A DNA stretch of 64,000 nt, taken from positions 241,422 to 305,421 of the forward strand of contig VZSF01001078.1 of the NCBI GenBank assembly GCA_013398295.1, written 5' to 3'. Position 1 is the first letter of the stretch. Every line of letters starts with the position of its first letter. The position numbers and the translations under genes were made by a program. This DNA comes from Chionis minor (lineage: Eukaryota > Chordata > Aves > Charadriiformes > Chionididae). Below the pieces are notes generated by a model, which worked only from the letters and a program-made list of their open reading frames with translations, was not told the origin of the DNA and did not search any database. Below are positions 43,925 to 56,500 of the stretch, one piece after another.

Positions 43925-44545
43925 GTCAGAGCCTGCGGAGGGAGAACACCGAGGGGAACCAGGCGCCCGATCTCGCCCCCGGGACGCTCCCCGGCAGGTG
44001 ATGTGGGACCGAGCCGCGGTGGCAGCGCCTGCGTGCGAGGAGGAGGTCGGCGCTGGGCTTCGGCGGAGTCCCTGGGCTGGTGCCGGAGGGCACCGACAGC
44101 TCGCGCGGCGGACGCCGGGTCTCCCCTTCCTCCCAAGCCCCTTCAAAGACCTTGGGAATGAAGGAACCGCAGCGCTCCTGTGATGTGACAGCGAGAGGGG
44201 AAGCGCTGAGGATCAAGGAGGAGCAAGAGCCGGTGACAGCGGCGAGGTGCTCAGCCCGCGTTTAAGGTGACGAGGGCAGCTGTGAGACTGGGGACCCTGC
44301 TGGAGGCTGAACCCCACCAAGAGGCGACCCAACGCGCCGCGTGGTACACGCTTTGCCTGGGGGTTGTGCTGCACCCACACCCCCGTGGTGGCCGAGCGCC
44401 CACGGGGAGCACCCGCACCACCGCGGGGCGCCGGGGCAGAGCGGCTGCGCTGGCACCGGCGCCTCGGTTGGCACCGGGCGCCATGGCGGGGGACAGCCCG
44501 ACGCAGAGCCAGCCGGGGCGCAACGCGGGGCTGCGCACACGTGCA
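43925..44545. other. CpG island in intergenic sequence
   Basis: By hand count there are about 66 CpG in roughly 630 bases of strongly GC-rich DNA. The observed/expected ratio is near 0.9, well above the usual 0.6 limit. Neighbouring sequence on both sides is ordinary. Such islands usually mark promoters. No known first exon is recognisable, though possible splice donors follow (CAG|GTGATG at 43998 and CAG|GTAACT at 44656). It could serve a non-coding RNA, an unrecognised gene or a distal regulatory element. Confidence 0.6.
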
Positions 44546-44550
44546 CTGTT

Positions 44551-47500
44551 GGCTTTGCTCCTTCCCTCGTGATGGGTTTTTGGAGACTGTGCCTCGCTCC
44601 ATGGCACTCTGGTCTGTTGGGTACCGCTGCCCGCCTCCGCCTCCCGATGCACCAGGTAACTCTTCCCAGGGGAAGACAACTCTGTTAATATGTATGACCA
44701 CAACCCAAAAGCAAAACAAACGTTACATTTTCTGAGCGACAACGACGTTCTGCCACTCTCTCTAGGCAAACCTATGTTGTCTACGTGATAAACACAGCCC
44801 ATGACTCTCTGCAAGTATGAGGCAATGCATATTTCATCACAATGACATTCCAGCCACCTACGACAAAAATAATTAATGACTGCTTAATGGCCCCAACGGG
44901 GCTTTTTTTGAAGCATATGAATAGATTAAACTTTATTCCCAGCGTAAAGGAAAAGCTATAGATCATTCTGAGCTGGAACCAGTAGATATTATATTATTCA
45001 CTGTTACGTATTTATCTAGGTCTGTAATTTCTGAATGATTGAAATAACTGTAATAAGTGCTGTATTTTTCCTCAGTGTTTCCAGAAATGCTGTTCTACAT
45101 TCTTGAGGAAGAATAAAACATGGGTTTCAGTTTAAAACAGTTTCACGAGATGCCAATGGAAAAGGAAGCTCAAACAACCTCAGGTGCCATCGCCACGCAG
45201 CAGCCATCGGCACCCACCAGTACCTGCAGCAACCCTGTTCCTGAACGGGCGGATACGTGGCAAGAGTGGCTGGGATGCCACGGGATGAAAAGTGTTGTAG
45301 ATGCAAAACGCCGTATTTACACTTAGGTGGGAATACTGTGTGTAGCGCTCCTCTTTCAGAGGACATCATTGCTGAGAGAGAAGCTTTGCCGCCGCGGCTG
45401 AAGCCCATGAGTGTGAGCATGGTTTTTTTGGCACCGTTAAGCCAGCAGTGGCGCATCCCACCTTTGGCCAAAGCTCAGCCGCCTGCCTCGTGCAAGCCCA
45501 GGACGCCACTGAGGAGCACCTTCCAGCTGGTTGCGCATCCTGAGCCATCTGCTCCCAAACTCACGCGGCTTCGACGCCGTTGAGCTCGCCCGTGGTTCGG
45601 AGGGACTGGCTCTGCGTGGCAAGCGTCCTGCTGCGTGCCCCCATGGCCACGGCCAACACCATCGGCACCGAGGAACCGCCCGTTCCCCGCTGACTCAGTG
45701 CTGCCTACAACTAGGATTAGAGAGGAAAACCAAAACACTGCACAAGCAGCTGGAGACTGACCAAAATGAGCAGAGGAATAGGTGCAGCCCTGTGTCCAGG
45801 CACCCCTCGTGCTTTCCTCCCTCTCCACGCCAAGTGCTCACCATGAACCAGTAAGGATGCCACGCAGCAAAGCCCAACAGTGCAAGCTGTTGAAGAAGGA
45901 GCAGCAGGACCACTGCCACGTCCAAGCACTCAGGAAACCATTGCCATACAACAAGGATTGCTTTGTAAAAAGCCCAAAGGAATTCAATTTGTTTCCTGTG
46001 TTCAGAAACCTCAGGTTTCGCATGCTGGAGCTTTACTCCGCCGCAGCACCCTCCGTTCAACCCTTCCCAGTGTCCTCAAGTGACAGCAAAACCCTGAGAG
46101 CCACTGGCCTCCCTCACTGGCTTTTAAGGAGAAGCATCAATGAGAGTTTTCCCACGTCCCTTGGACAGTCGTGTTTCCTTTCTTAGTTTCTCAGTCCATC
46201 TCATGTTATTTAAGCAAGATCTGGGCCAGCTGCACGGAAGATTCAGGAAATCCCTGCACCTCTGTGCCATGTCCTGGTGATCGGGGATATCAGGTAATTA
46301 GCAATATCTGAGATGCACTAGTTATTGTTACGTGCTGCAGGTTTATCGCCGAGCGTTGCTACAATATTTATGAAGTGGTTTGCATTCCTGTGCTAGCCTG
46401 ACACATTTTGAGAAGTCATAAAGAAATCATCTTTTCAAGGGGAATTTAAAGCTGTTTTGCAGCATTGTGTTCTCTAACAGCCCCATCACTTTTAAGGCAG
46501 AAGCGTTCAAAGTTCAAGTCCTGCAAGTGCATTTGCTACGCCATTACTACCACTAGCAGCAGTGTTACTCAGCTGGAGAACAGGTCTAGCTCCCTTCTCA
46601 CCCCCGGTACCACATCCATCCAGCCTTTTCACAAGCTCTGGTTTTAAACTAGGCTGTATTTTTCCTGACTGGCACTATCTGGGAAGGTGTTTCAGGACCC
46701 TACTTCCCTGAAGGCTACAAACACATTCTACATTTCATCCTACACTTGCAAACTGAATTTGTGCATTTTCCCTACCGATTCCTGGAGCATTTCAGGGCAA
46801 AGACAGCCAGTGCACGAGTGCCTGGGATGAGCAATTTGAGCACATCCTAACCTCCTCCTCCTCCTATCGATTTTCACGCCGTCTCCTCTTTCAATGTGCG
46901 TTTTCCTCAGTTTACTGCTCTGCCCCCAATTCCACTCTTCCCATCAGTTCCCGCTGAGCAGGATGGCAACCTGGTGATGCTTTGCTCATTTTCAGCTGGC
47001 TCCAAAACTGGACATAAGAAACACGGATATGGGTTCAAGCACCACTGAGCAATCTCAGCGCTCAGCACCAAATACAAGATCAATCCCACTGGAAAGTTAA
47101 AGCCAGCAAGAAGCTCTTTAAAGGCATTTAAAAAGCAACATACAAACTTCAAACAGTCACCATGGGGATGAAAATTTTCAAGTGACAGTTTAAACTGTCA
47201 AACATTAATACACGATAGTATTCGTTGCCTTCCATTGGCTACCTTCAGCACGTCACCCATTGCACTAATGGCCATCCTGTTATTAACCATGGATTTCATG
47301 GTCATTAACTTGAGTTCAGCAAGTCACAGATGACTTTATTAGGCATGACTTTGATAATCACCATTTTAATTGCAAAAGCTGTCCTCTATGCCCACCCTGA
47401 ACACAAGCTATTTTTAAGTTGAAACAACATTTTCCTTTCTGTTGGGTGGCTCAGTGTGCCATCGCGCTGGGCACTTTGCCAGCAAAAGAAACTAAATAAA

Positions 47501-50500
47501 ATAATTCAGGGTAAGAGCTCACCCGTTTCTGTGCCGCTTTGAGGTACAAGCCACATCTGATAAGGCAGAAGCGAGACCACAAGAACCACATTCTGCTCAA
47601 GGTTTTAATAAAAATACTAATGGAGAAAGGAGGGGAGATGGGGCTCAGCCGACAGACTGGACGCGGCTCACGGCCACCAAATCCAACAGCCAGTCAACAA
47701 TGGAGAGCGAACCCATTTGCTTCACAAAAATACAGAAAAAAAAGCGCTTTTTTCAAGTCATGTAGCAACTGCCTGTGCCTATCCTACAGAGGTAGCGCAA
47801 GCAGGTTGTGCCAGGAGCACACACGGCATTGACTCTGCTAAAGCGTGAACTGTCCTGCTGGAGGTTCCTCCTCACACCGTCACAGACCCCCGAGATGTTG
47901 TGTCCAAGGTGGGCAAATCAACCCCCTTGGCTGGGTGTGACAGGAGAGAAGAGATCCTCTCTTTGAAAAAGAGAACGTGGCTTAAAATTACGTTTTAAAC
48001 GTAGTTTTTGAACGTGACGGCTGTGCTAGTCACGCTGTTGGCCATCAGCTTTGGAGCTGGCCTGTTCCTCAAGTGCAAAGCATCATCTCCCCGTGCATCG
48101 TCACCACTGACAGCACAACTGTTCTTATCGCGCGGGCTCTCGGGGTAGGAGGTTCCCTTCCCACTGCCAGTCCAGCTTTGCAAACACCCACCCTCCCAGA
48201 CCCGGATTTCCATGAGAATAGGTGACCTATGGCAAAGGACACCCACCAGCACTCTGCCCTCTTTGCCTGCACTGGAGGTAGTACAACTTGTTTCGGATGT
48301 CAAAATTACAAAAGCAAAATAACCCACTCCCCAAACCCAAAATTTAAACAAACAAACAAACCACCCCCGCCACCAAACCAGAAAAACACAGTTCTGAAAG
48401 TTCATATTTTTCCTGCTACACTGTGACCGACGTGGAATATGATTTTTGTGAAACTTTGAAATTTTGAAGTGTCATAAAAAGTGGATAAATATCCACCAAA
48501 CTGGATTCCATGCCAAGCTAGGCTGTATGACGGGCACAGACAAATTCATTTCTGCATGAACTGCACTAAAGCACATTCACATCCTCAGGGCATGCAAATG
48601 CAAGGTTACCACTCTGCAGCTGACACAAGCCCCGATATAATCCTCAGTTCTCAAAAGAAAAAAAATTAAAAAAAAAAAAATCTCCCAACAACTACAACAC
48701 AGCCTTCCCGGGTCAACAGATCTTTCCACAGGCACAGGAAGTCTCCATGGGTAGACTACAGGACCGCAGCCTTAGATCTCCTGTTCCATCACAGATGTAT
48801 CACTTCTGCAGTTTATATAGACCCTTCCTGATAACTTTTATTGCACAGTTTAAAAACATAACACAGCATGTGATAAATAATTGTGTTAGCTCTGCACACA
48901 TGCAGGGCTTTAACTTGGAGCTTATACTTAGTAATGAATGTCAGAGTACGTGTTAATAAAAAATTAAACCGCCATAGCGCGGTGTCAGGATACAGACTTT
49001 GGTAACCTAATGCTGTTAAGTTTTCATGTCATGTGAACTGTAATATACAGTAGCAAGGAACAGGCATTCCCATTCCCTTTGGATTGTACAGATGTTTTGT
49101 GCTCCCAGAGAACATTCTAAAGAGACGCATGCTCTTAGTATGTTTCTATTATAGCATTATTAGCCACACTCCTAATTAATCCTTAGGAATTCCAGGCATT
49201 TTTCATTTAGTTCTTAGCAAAGGAAAGGGGAAAAAAAGGGTGCCTTAACAATTATTTGCGTTGCAGAGTTCATAAATGAGCCCATCACCCTATACCAGAA
49301 CTGCTATAATTTTATCGGAATGAAAACCATTCTCTTTGATCTCCTCCAGTTCTTAAATCCAGCAGTTGTGTATTCAAACATCAATGGAAATGTGGTTTCA
49401 AGCTTCCTCTTTCATTATCTTTCTCAAAGATAAAAAAGAGCAAAAGAAAAAAAAAGTTCTGAGCTTTAGAGATGAGGCAATATTTTTACAGTAATTTCTT
49501 TATCTGATTTCATCCTGTTTACAGAAGCTGCTGTTTGGAAGATTCCCCCCACCCCCCCTACCATTTTCGAGATGGCTTTTCTTTAAATAAACGTATATTA
49601 AAAAATAGAACAGACAACAGAGTCAGCTTCCTGCTTGCTCTTTATTGTAAAGGAGATAAGGCTGCTAAATGCTATGCTATCTGACGTTGGTTCAGTGCAT
49701 GACCTACATGGATCAAGATGGAGATTTAATGATTAAACTTAACTCCTTTATCTTCAGCAAAAGGGGGGGAAGGAAAGAGTACCCAAACAAACTGCTTGTG
49801 TTCTGGCATGATAGAATTACGGTTCCACACAATAATTAACTATCTGACACATTCCTGGGAGGCTGCAGATGTCATTAATGGCTCTGAAATGCCCCCTCTG
49901 TTGTCATAACCCAGAGCTCTTCTCAGGAGCCAAAACAAGCATGCGCTCTGAAGAGGATCACGGTTGGCAAAACGCATTTCGTCCCGTCTCAGCTGATTCA
50001 CACAGACCACAGGTGTGTTTCATGCTTCATATACCACTGATAGAAAATTTTAGGAGCAAATTCAATTATAACAAAACAGGTCCTTGATCTACCGAACCCA
50101 TAAAACCATTTTAAGCCCTTCTGTCCAAGGCCCTGGAGTCCAATCTCCCCGCTAGCTTCTTTACAGCTCTTGAAACGCATCTGGATCGCTCACACCCAGA
50201 TAACACAGCCCGTTTCGCTGACTGTTACTTATCCAGCATCTCTGAGCAAACTAGGAGAAGGCATAACCCTCTAGGTGGTTCCCAGGCTGCTCCTCCTGCA
50301 CCCTTCTCAAGCCCACCGCGAGTAGATCCTGAAAAATCTTGAATTAATCTGCTCCAATACAGACTTCAAAAGGGGCTGGCGCTTGAGTTTTGACAGGTAG
50401 TAAAACGCATACTTATGCACGCAACCCTCGTGCAAGAAGAAAAGACTGAGAATGCAACCCAAAAGCAAGCAAACCCAAAGTCCAGCCCGGGTTCACCACG

Positions 50501-53500
50501 GGGCCTCCTGAGCTTTGCGAGCGCACGCATCGCGCTGTGGACACTGGCAATGGGGTTTTATTTTTTTGCATGAAAGCCACACGACATGCAGCAAGTTTAA
50601 TGAAGTTTGTTCTTAGCATTATGTCAAACCTCCAGGGCTGCTGTCACCCGCGTGGATCAAAACAGCAGGATTTATTTGCATCAACTCCCACTGGAATCAA
50701 AAAGAAGCAGCCATCAGCCCCAGCTTCTGCAACAGCCACAAAAGCAACAAGCTCCCTGTACCTCCACAACCAAAAAAATGAGGATTACATCAAGAGCAGA
50801 ACTCGCTCTCCTCCTCAGAGCGCCAAAGTTCATTAAAGAAAAGAACAACGTTAGGATCTTACCTTCCAAAAATCCCTGCAGAGCTGCAAGACCAGCTATT
50901 TCAGGTGCCAGAGGAGTTTCTCTGCCAGGAGTCCCAAGGCAGCCCCGGCAGCACTCCTTACCTGCCCAGCTGGGAGCATTTACCTTAATTAACGAACCCA
51001 CATGGAGCTGAGAGAAGCATTTCTGCCCCCTCCTCCTCCCAGAGCGTTGGCCTAAAAACCTGGCTGCCCCCAGTCAGAAGGGCTTGATCAGTATTAAGGG
51101 GTTTGTAGGAAAACTGGTTTTGCCCTGCCACCTCCTCTGTGCTGGAGCGGGCTGGGAAGAGCAGTTGTCCTCGTGCTACGCTGCTGGGTGGCTCTTCCAT
51201 TTTTAGATAAGCAGCTTTGACAAAGACTGAAGTCCATTTTATCACTTACCGGAGTGCTTTTCTCCCATCTTTAATGGCCTTGCGATGTTTCCCACCTCCC
51301 TTTGGGCTTGTAATAGCGTAACATCCCAAAAGTTTCCCTAGGAAACTTAATGCCAGCTTAATGCTATGGACCGTTCCTGGCTAAAGGTGCTGGAAGGAAG
51401 CAGCCTGCAAAGGCAATGCTCGCCCTGCGTCAGGGGAGAGGAATTTCGTCCTGGAATGCCATGAATGCTGTCACAGCCAGAAACCGAGCTGCTTCCAGGA
51501 GATGCTCTCCAGTGCGAGGGGAGATGCTGCAGCGGCGGCTCTTGGGCAGCTCTTCAGTTACGTGATGTTGGCCTCTGCGTCGCCTGCTATGAGATCATTG
51601 TCTTTCTTGTTAGCCCTGGAAAGTTTGTAGCTTCAGATTCCTAGGGACAACCATCACCGCTTGACATTTCAGTGCTAAGGAATCAATTAGCTAGTGATGG
51701 GAAACCAGATTTTTGGTATAAAAAAATAAGAGGGGACAACACTCACTGATCAAGTCAAACCTCAGAAACGAGTTTCTGAGTCATATGGAGCAGTGAAAAT
51801 GAACTACCCTGGTATGTGGGGACATCTGGTCTCGAAGCTGATTCAGTTTCTAAACTTTGTTACACGGCTTCTTAAAAAGTGAAGCATGAGGCGTTTGGCA
51901 GGGGAGAGCCAGAAGATGGTAGATTTTTCCAGCCTTGTGGAAAGAAAATCAGAAATACTCCCATGCAGCCCCATGAACCCTGGTGCTTGTCACACTGATA
52001 GATTGGGGACGTTGCATGAAATAAAATAGAAAACAATTAAACGGCACGTGACTCCGGGAGGGGGTAGGTTTACTTTGCAGGATTCGCATCAACATTTTCT
52101 TTGGCTTCGATCCAGGCGGCTCAGCACCCCTTTGAGTCGCTTAAACAAACCCAACTTTGAAAGCAAAACTCTGTCAGAACTTCTGAGTCTCACCCAGCTT
52201 CGTGTTCGCACCAGGGGAAGGGTAAATGGCCCATGAGGTGGTCGCGGGGGCCACAAATCTTCTCTGAAAGTCTCTGCTCTTTTCACACACATGAGAAAAT
52301 TCATAGCAGCCTTCATGTGGGTTTTAAGCTTTGCGATGAAGAAGATTCAACACAGCCCCGTGCCGTCTAACGCCGAGCTTTCTGGACAGGGTTGTGACGG
52401 GGCAATAAAGCTCAGCTCCACCTCGAACTCTTTGCGAAGTTTGAAGGAGATGTCAGACCAGGGGGGTCGTTCAGCACGCTCCAGAAGAAGGGGGTGGGGG
52501 GGACCTGATGTTGGGTCCAGATGTGCCCCCCTTTCTCCTGACGCTGAGCAGTCGATGGATGATCTAGGGCTTGGCTTCGGACTCACCAGTCCCAGAAATT
52601 TTGGTGCATGGATAATAACCAACCTGGTGCATATTGAAAAAGAGCTCTAGGTTTGTTCCAGCACATAGTTACGATTTGTCTATTTTACGACAAAGTTTGC
52701 AAGCATAGAGCAAACTTTCTGTTCTACAAAGTTCGGAGCAAGTGGCTGGCTCGCACTAATCACAATATTTGGGCCCTTGTGATTAGTTTATTTAGAGCTT
52801 TTTTGAAATTAAGCTGGGCCCTAGAAGTCTTTCTGTTTTGATGAGGTTATTTTCATATGGTGCAAGTTGAAAGGTGGATGAGACAGCTACGCATATGTAT
52901 TATAATCATATTTGAGCCATTTTTGTTCTTCATCTGTTTAATGTCATCTGTGCTGCCAAAGTAGCTAAGCTCCTTCAGGGCGAAACTGCGTAATGGGAAC
53001 GGACTTTCCTGATTTACGGTCTCTGTATGCAGCTATGTAAGGGAGGCATTGCTGGATCCGCCTGAGCTCTTCTATCCTTATTACTCAATTACCGTTACTT
53101 TTACAACTGAATGTTAACCTCATGATAATTGTTAACTGTTGTCAGTTGTTGCATGCAGACTCTCGTCTCTGTAGCTCTTTAGACAGAACTAAACTGGAAT
53201 TTGGTTCTGAATTAAAATCCAGCCTGGGATTTACCCAGCACTTTGGAAGAGCTACGAGGCCACGAGCAAGAAGGTTTAATCTGGTGAGTAATTGGGGTGA
53301 GGAAGAGTTTGTGTGGAAGCAGGTCCTTCCTCGTTGTTGGACGCAGAGCCTTTCGTGGGACGTGGAGGCAGACACCGCTCTCACACTGCTGCTGCTCCAA
53401 CCTCAAGTTTTCCAGTCTGGATCCCTTTCACACATATGTGATCAAGCTGTGAATGGGGAGTTAGCTCCAGCCTCCCCGAAAAGATGTGCGGAGGGGTGTG

Positions 53501-56500
53501 CGGAGGGGGAGTTTGCATCATGTATTCTGCTTTAGACTTTTTCGCTTGTCAATTAATAAACAAAAGTAAAAATCTGCCTCCTGAAGTGCCTACGCCCCAG
53601 AGTTGCTGGTGATGGACAAGAGTCTGGAGTTACAGGATGTTGGTGTCTTGAGACAGATGGGTCTCTTCTCGCTGTCCTGCTTCGTGAAGCCATCCAGAAA
53701 CTTGCTTCATCCTGAAGCTGCTTGGAGGAAAATAGTTCTGGAGTGGGAGAGGGGAAAGTTTAATTTTGGAACCTGACTTGTGCAAAAGAGCTGCTTTCAC
53801 CTCCACCAGCACCATGAGCTCCTTTCTCATCACCTCTGCATTCCACCTACTTTGCTGCTAAGGCAGCATTGACGATATGTTGTCATGCTTCAAAACCATG
53901 GCACGAAAATTCACTTCTTAGGTCCTTCTCACTTTCCTTCAAGTTCCCTGTGTGCATTCAGACATTTAAAGACCTAGAACTGCAATTGAAGCAATTAGTC
54001 TAACACAGTGGCAAACGCAGGTTCTAGCACCCTCCCAGAGAGGCTCTTAATGCATTTGCTTAATGCTTTTAATTACAGTTGTTAATATGACAGATTGATA
54101 AGGCTTTTGACAGCTTCTGTTTAGGTTGGGATGTTCTGGTACTCAGCAAATGCTCCAGAGATGTACAGGAAGCGGTGTTACTGAGTCAAAACCATATCCC
54201 AGGGCATTGTATCAAATTAAAATGATTTTTTTTTCTTCTTTTTTCAATAGGGAGTTTCACTCCTTCACCTCCCAGTGTGAATGTGGATGTATGAGCAATG
54301 AACGGCAATGGGAAAGGAAATGCAGGGAAACCACACAATGATTTACTGGGGCTTTAGCAAAATATTATCATTCTTAATGTTTGTCGGCATGTGGCAATTT
54401 TCTTTGAACCAGGGATAGTTTAAATTCCTCCTTGCTTTGAAGACTTAATTTTCTCCCATAAAGATTATGGATAATTTTAGGACTTAGGCAGACTGTTAGC
54501 TGAGCTCAGGCATGTTTTGCACCATGTATGTTTTATTTGCCACCTGCCAGCTAGTGCCCACATTTTCCCAAAGTCTAGAGGTCACGGACAAATCCCCAGC
54601 AAAGACTTCTGCCATTGCCCACAGCCTGTGTTGGACGTGCGTGGCCCGAGCACCCGGTGCGTGCGCAGGCACAGCTCAGCACCGCTTGTTAAATAACATT
54701 TCCAGGCACGGTGACGGCCCCAGCATCGCACACGGTGACACCTGCGAGTAGCTTTGCAGAGGGCCACGCGCCAGGCACGTGCATGCGGGACACGACGTCG
54801 GTTCTGCTGGTGATGCAGGACCCCTCCAAGCTCGGTGCATCGGGGTTGGCAGCCAAGTGAGAGGTGTGAACCTAAAAAAATGTCCCGGTTACTCTGAATT
54901 CAGCTGTGCTGAGACCTCACCCACTCTTGGGTTTGGCCAGTGCAGAATGGACAATAAACCTTTGGCGGTGACATGAGACATCACCATGCCCCAGCCCTGG
55001 GGACGGGTACTAAGCAGAAGATGGGGATGAGGCACGAAGAAAGCACATCACTGTAAAATATACTGCTCTTTGGTTAGGAAGGGAGCACACTGAAAAGGAC
55101 TAATAGATGAAACCCGAGGCAGACAAATTCAAAATAAAGCCTGTAGACATAGCAGTCATTGTAGAGTATTTCTGAATGACTGTTGTGCCTATGTTTGTGT
55201 CTGCAGACGGTTAAGTAGAAAGAGATTGTTGTCTTTACTGCACACATTCCCTCGCCCTGAGTTAACTTCCTTGGGCAGAAGAGTGCCCAGAAATAAACTG
55301 TCATAACCACTGAGTTAAACTGCCAAGGGGTGGTGAAGTGTCCTGCTCCAATGTCTTCAATCAAGACCGGTTTCCTCCTTTGAAGATATGCTTTTGCCAA
55401 GCACAAGTTGTACCTCAGTCAGACACCAGTTATTGGACTTGATACGGATGAAATCTAATGGCCCATGAAATAAAGGTCAGCAGAAAAAAAAGATTATTGA
55501 ATGGTGTCTTCTGGCTTCGAGTATATGAATCCGCAAAAGGTTGGCAACTCGTACCCACCGTCATGGTGTTTTTCATGGTATCCTTTGATAACGGGATTAA
55601 GAAGTACCAATATTAGTTCAAAAAAGCTGCTGAAAAGTCTCTGACATTTGGTCATTACCAGCCTTCAGTCACTATTGATCGGGGTCTGTGCCGGAGCCAG
55701 TAATCCCGGGCAGGGAGGGATCCAACGGCAGCTGCAGATACGTTGAAGATCGATACGGAGGCTGGCCGAAGGGATGCTGCTTGGCACTGCTCTCCCCAGC
55801 GCTCGTGTTGGGAGCCTGACGCTTGCTGGGGGTATTCTAATCAGCTAGTCCTGTTTTTTGTTTTTTTAGCACATTATTCTGCCAAGCAGTTTGGCAGCAT
55901 TCTCATTTCTCAGAACAGAGGAATCACCATTTTTTTTCTCCTGAAGCATTTACTATCGGAAGCAACCGCCCTGCGTGGAACAGCGTTCGCGAAGCATGAA
56001 TATTTCATGGGACTGGTTTTGGGGACATTACTTATGGTTGAATTTTCATGGCCAATAACTAGATTTTTTGTGACTATCAGCACTTCTTTGGTAATTTAAA
56101 ATTTACTTGAAAAGAAAAAGAAGCAAACCAAGGCTGTATGGGTACAACCAAGGTCTTGAACTCTTACAAATACCATGATAAAAGTATATTGGTTCATAAG
56201 AATACTTTGAAATATTTAAGAGAGCATCAGCAGGAAATATATACACACGTACATGTACAAAACTAGCATTTTGTGAAGTGTGTGGGAAGGAGAACATTTG
56301 GGAGTCAGCACATTTCTTACCAACTATATTAAGTGCACCCAAGGGTGAATTTTTTATTTATTTGGATTTTTCTTTAGAACTACCCCCTGTGGCGCTATGG
56401 ATTTCTGGACATGAAAAATAACAACAAGCTTTACAAACCTACGAGTCACAAACCTGATGTTAACCTGACTTGGGTGGCTGCTGCCGCCCTGCCAGCCCCT

